33,647 nucleotides of DNA, taken from positions 1 through 33,647 of IMG/VR virus record IMGVR_UViG_3300010430_000289; one strand, given 5' to 3'. Each line of letters starts with the position of its first letter. Positions within the stretch are counted from its first letter, which is position 1. Positions 31,401 to 33,647 of this stretch are shown piece after piece. Below the pieces are notes generated by a model. It had not been told where the DNA came from and did not search any database. It worked only from the letters and a program-made list of their open reading frames with translations. A program made the position numbers and the translations under genes. The stretch comes from a virus.

Positions 31401-32316
31401 TGTAATTATATCTAGTTATGAGGGTGGGCAGTATACCTTTAGAGCTAAGCCTATAGATGAAGCTGAGGGTGTAGTAGATCCCAGACACATAGCTGCTCAT
31501 AGGGATATACATTACTACTGGGGTACTAAGGGACTAACAGCTATATCCCCAGGTAAGGGAACAGCAGAGCTTGTGCTAGCTGAGATGGCCGACTGGATCA
31601 ATACTTTCCGGTATCCTATTACTTTAGGTATAGTATCTAATAGATATATAATTATCTACCTACAGGATAAAGTACGTAAGTTCTCTAATAGAGATGTACG
31701 TATTGGCTTATCTGAGTTGGATTCTAGTCTTCCTTTTACAGATAATTCACCTAGGGAGATATCTTCTGCTGCACATGGTAGTAACCTATATCCTATATAT
31801 GAACGTGCGTTAGTGTTGGATACTATACTAGGAAAATGGGGTACTTGCGATAGTCAAGTATTTCTGTTATCATCTATGAGTCCTATAAATCAACCTGGTT
31901 ATCAAATAGCCAAGGATTATGAGCTTACAGCTAGCAAACTTCATAACTTACAGACTGAAATCTTATTGATACAGGATGATAGTAGTGATGCGGTTAAGTG
32001 TTATATTGCTATTGACAGCCCTGCTACTAGCTATTGCTTATTTGGACATTATACAACTCATCGAATTAGGAACTCTAAAGTAGTAGCACTTGATGCAGAG
32101 TTCGTAGACTTCCCAACTGCCCAATTAGAGATAGAGCGATCAATAGATGGTGCTACTATCGAATGGGATCAGCTATACAATAGTTCCGTTACTGGACTTA
32201 AAAGCAAGGTCTACCCTAACATAACGGGTAAGTGGCTTAATGCTCTAGTTAAGGGAACATACAACCTCAAACGCTTACTTATTAAAGGACAACCCTATGG
32301 CCGGGAACAGCAATAG
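28411..32316 (+). CDS. Tail nozzle-like (tail tubular) protein with large insertion
   Basis: 1301 aa. The N-terminus (FIPLDAELLASAAGEVTSKS, YNAMPTVGGYSSFFGKGEYL) and C-terminal part (GIYTARGRLGYWDRSNLIGW, DFVPSSETQANQV, NGFVIYATGNVIISSYEGGQ, IHYYWGTKGLTAISPGKG) match the beta-propeller pattern of podovirus tail nozzle proteins. The middle (about residues 180-930) is a series of beta-sandwich-like units with much lower GC. Nozzle proteins of this type are usually clearly shorter, so the middle looks like an insertion. It closes the tail tip. The ATG overlaps the upstream stop. The family call is fair; no homology search was possible. Confidence 0.75.
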   Translation: MTTTTQGILQFIPLDAELLASAAGEVTSKSAHVPDFNLIDAYNAMPTVGGYSSFFGKGEYLDEESLPSQSIQDIVTFRTLHGDNVQLAFCREGLYMRSIAGDATGVRTYASGATPPTITIDMPAGQAKWIWVLGPTYGPTSPWEIWTFPILDNEMYIYIQGLKFIYKLTSIVPGSVVFEELEPTYVIGTDDVYEFTLYAENDSDGDDTYKAVQIDTDAPSYMGNYTHYVHSASLVADSKLQIEAALGLGFSVDVTETARTITDIEAFIPIYEDYDEVRENLSIVHNGSNTDFITVLEGGIDPDLHGFDVDVYRVEFTHTNPLGGVAPNPTGTVDVTAHDYTETDIDAIYTGGQEEVLCNGLNNAGSGNYQCCYRKIMGDTPNTGVPTDGQATDTIYWEQETSKTAPQFTHSDVDVTVTVTKLTTPETVIQRTIGKTYPVTREIRFGNDAASGTWRHWDTAVTDEQNKAEIEARLDNPSAQYYCNEGYNKDLSSLIDSWAFIELADDYYCYTVVINEVNWGGIRAIQIANNSGGAYYLPCDYMEVQEIFESGYLNGVDFVEGITTPTLEYCNIKIQVNNFITVPDEIVDVGSTWQLTLDSEVKVFTISIGETKKEVCENFLAFVESFTEVAGIIHYSQVYDPSYQSQNDLAFSIAFVGTAITSCVFINLTGGGGTTDYGPVLYDNITIAADDAIKFNNWSIDFSNNTPTYEIQIGAYSTASYSIDEDELVDVRLLVADFNTNVGPHFGLTAYYDGLVFGKRMLIIPSTPLWTSLSSSTALLIYMKSGSGSNGFTNCRYGDALRGEVYPDAATSSFNNHAVQKFVQVGVRVTGFKTRELTELSVNGASYLIPFEYDSNDVTTVLAAKLAAYWTVGAIQVITAARAQVDTTTKVRIRIFDDSEPSLTLTQDGTTLWEEEGTGYDTEEVELLQVEGIYTARGRLGYWDRSNLIGWSAYDDKVDFVPSSETQANQVPVPAIKGKIVKCIGYENGFVIYATGNVIISSYEGGQYTFRAKPIDEAEGVVDPRHIAAHRDIHYYWGTKGLTAISPGKGTAELVLAEMADWINTFRYPITLGIVSNRYIIIYLQDKVRKFSNRDVRIGLSELDSSLPFTDNSPREISSAAHGSNLYPIYERALVLDTILGKWGTCDSQVFLLSSMSPINQPGYQIAKDYELTASKLHNLQTEILLIQDDSSDAVKCYIAIDSPATSYCLFGHYTTHRIRNSKVVALDAEFVDFPTAQLEIERSIDGATIEWDQLYNSSVTGLKSKVYPNITGKWLNALVKGTYNLKRLLIKGQPYGREQQ

Positions 32317-32629
32317 TGGGCCTTCTGTATCAGCAGCTGGTGCTGGTGGTGCATACATAACTCCTACCAATGGAGGCTCTAATAATGACTTTCCTGCTCC
32401 TATAGCTCCTGCTGCTCCGGATGCTCCTAGGGCTGAAGCAAGAGGAGATAGTGCAGAAGATATACTTGCTGCTCTCTTTAAGGGTAAGAAGAATAGGAAA
32501 GAAGGTGATGTCAAAAGTTATAGGGCACTTACAGGTGGTAGACCTAGCATAAAAGCATTACAAGTACTTAACCAGCTTTATGATTCACCTATCATTAAAG
32601 CATTTATAGCATCGAGCAAAGGAAGATAA
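32297..32629 (+). CDS. Hypothetical protein, 110 aa, Gly/Ala/Pro-rich N-terminus
   Basis: MAGNSNSGPSVSAAGAGGAY and PAPIAPAAPDAPRAEARGDS are disordered; the C-terminus is basic and helical (DVKSYRALTGGRPSIKALQV). AAAGGA seven bases before the ATG. It overlaps the nozzle gene by 20 bases. Could be an internal virion or tail-completion protein; unknown. Confidence 0.75.
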   Translation: MAGNSNSGPSVSAAGAGGAYITPTNGGSNNDFPAPIAPAAPDAPRAEARGDSAEDILAALFKGKKNRKEGDVKSYRALTGGRPSIKALQVLNQLYDSPIIKAFIASSKGR

Positions 32630-32633
32630 GATC

Positions 32634-33647
32634 ATGGGTGTAACTATAAGTGGTTTAAGTAGTGGTGGGTTGTCTGGCACTTTTGGTGGTAGTAATGGTG
32701 GATTCTCTATTGCCTCTAATCCAGGTAATCTTACTCCTTTACCTGCTAAAAAGAAAGAGACTTCTACTACCCAAGGTACCCAAACTACTAGTGGTACTAG
32801 TAATACTAATACTACTAAAAGGGGTAGATCAACTACTAATACCAGAGATCGTGAAGTCTTTGATAAGCAGAATATGGATTCGCAATCCCTCAAGACTCTG
32901 CAGGATCTAATACAAGGTATCTCTGGTGGGGATAATGAGATCTTTGCTGCTATAGATCAGGCATTGCTTGGTGGATTAGCTAGTAATAGAGAAACAGATC
33001 TTCAGTCTGATCCTAATAATGCAGTAGCTAGGACTCAAGGTAGAGTACAAGATAAGACACGTAAGTTACTAGAGCAAGTGCTTCCAGAGATCTATAGAGG
33101 CGCAGAAGATTCTGGCTTTGGACAAAACAATGCTCTATCTTCTCTTCTTACTCAAGATGCAGCAGTTCGTACTGGTGAAGCTATAAGTAGGATACAAGAA
33201 GACGCATACTCAGAGGCAATTAATAGTCGTATATCTAATCAAAATGCTCTTACTAGTATGCTTGGTCAGGGATCTGCTAGTACTGATGCTTTGCTTGAAG
33301 CTCTTAGTATAGCTAAGGGTGCAGTAGAATCTAGTGTAAGAACTACTACTGGTCAGAGTGTAACTGATTCTATAGAGAATACAGCCTCTACTACTAATAC
33401 TGCTTCTACTACTAATACTAATAATACCACTACTTCTAATAGTGAAATGGTTGATCCACTAGAATGGGCTAAGCTGCAGGCACAGCTTCAGATGTTTGGA
33501 GATAGCCAGCCTTCAGCAGGTGAGAAGCAGTTAGCTATGTTCCAAGCTATGGGTGGTAATATGGCTTCCTTGAATACTAGAAGTGGGTTTAATAATCCAC
33601 AGGGTAGAGACAATAGAAATCTCTGGAGTAGAATCGGGCATGGAGTA
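32634..33647 (+). CDS. Ser/Thr/Asn-rich protein, cut by right edge (possible internal virion protein)
   Basis: Open for 338 codons to the window edge. The first 80 residues are low complexity (SGLSSGGLSGTFGGSNGGFS; Thr/Asn runs), then a helical block (NETDLQSDPNN..., VARTQGRVQDKTRKLLEQVL, AINSRISNQNALTSMLGQGS), a Thr/Asn-rich linker around residues 250-265, and MVDPLEWAKLQAQLQMFGDS. AAGGAAG eight bases before the ATG. Long helical, flexible proteins after the nozzle are often ejected internal virion proteins; that is inference. Confidence 0.85.
   Translation, partial: MGVTISGLSSGGLSGTFGGSNGGFSIASNPGNLTPLPAKKKETSTTQGTQTTSGTSNTNTTKRGRSTTNTRDREVFDKQNMDSQSLKTLQDLIQGISGGDNEIFAAIDQALLGGLASNRETDLQSDPNNAVARTQGRVQDKTRKLLEQVLPEIYRGAEDSGFGQNNALSSLLTQDAAVRTGEAISRIQEDAYSEAINSRISNQNALTSMLGQGSASTDALLEALSIAKGAVESSVRTTTGQSVTDSIENTASTTNTASTTNTNNTTTSNSEMVDPLEWAKLQAQLQMFGDSQPSAGEKQLAMFQAMGGNMASLNTRSGFNNPQGRDNRNLWSRIGHGV

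Noticed and set aside
32585-32893. 102-codon leftward and 82-codon rightward frames at the right end
   Set aside because: Both are shadows of the real frame beginning at 32634, which has an SD and stays open to the window edge.

Overview
The window reads as a piece of a tailed-phage genome (Caudoviricetes), most likely a short-tailed (podovirus-type) phage. Evidence: divergent gene blocks packed with start/stop overlaps, a large terminase, a portal, a proline-rich scaffold, an SU10-like major capsid protein, a head-tail adaptor and a nozzle-like tail protein. No integrase, repressor, tRNA, rRNA, CRISPR array or insertion sequence was seen. No RNA polymerase or endolysin lies in the window. 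The host cannot be named. Strong Shine-Dalgarno (SD) sites and sigma70-like promoters fit a conventional bacterial host, and the capsid gene uses CGT/CTG-type codons as highly expressed genes of enterics do, but that is weak evidence.

Left block (1-10947, leftward): DNA replication and recombination genes plus many small genes. In transcription order from about 11024: a 69-aa protein, a 274-aa protein of unknown function, a RecD/Dda-like SF1 helicase, a run of ten very small ORFs linked by 4-base overlaps (8080 down to 6357), a 151-aa protein, a RecB/Cas4-like PD-(D/E)XK nuclease, three small proteins, a Sak4-like P-loop ATPase with a Cys/His cluster, an acidic candidate ssDNA-binding protein, a gene flanked by identical 15-base repeats, more small proteins, and a family A DNA polymerase with proofreading domain that runs off the left edge. 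A sigma70-like promoter (TTGACC-17-TACAAT) sits before the first gene, and its transcript would start in a 10-bp 5' hairpin.

Central control region (10948-13395): a 770-base divergent gap with tandem short repeats, a C8 run and a long hairpin with an all-purine G-rich loop (11651-11694); two rightward genes (128 and 216 aa) with GC-richer codon choice; a terminator-like stem; and a 270-base non-coding stretch (13071-13341) made of small hairpins, most following the motif CTAAGGA. A promoter at 13344-13371 then leads into the virion block.

Right block (13396-33647, rightward): small genes, a candidate small terminase with a 49-aa companion, large terminase, a GC-rich structured element (16899-17025), portal, scaffold, major capsid protein, a hairpin, adaptor, a 1043-aa repeat-rich tail fibre, LamG-like and small tail proteins, a membrane/coiled-coil protein, a 1301-aa nozzle-like protein that seems to carry a large AT-rich insertion, and a Ser/Thr/Asn-rich protein cut by the right edge. 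Many genes under 60 codons were recovered by direct reading; they are listed with their coordinates.
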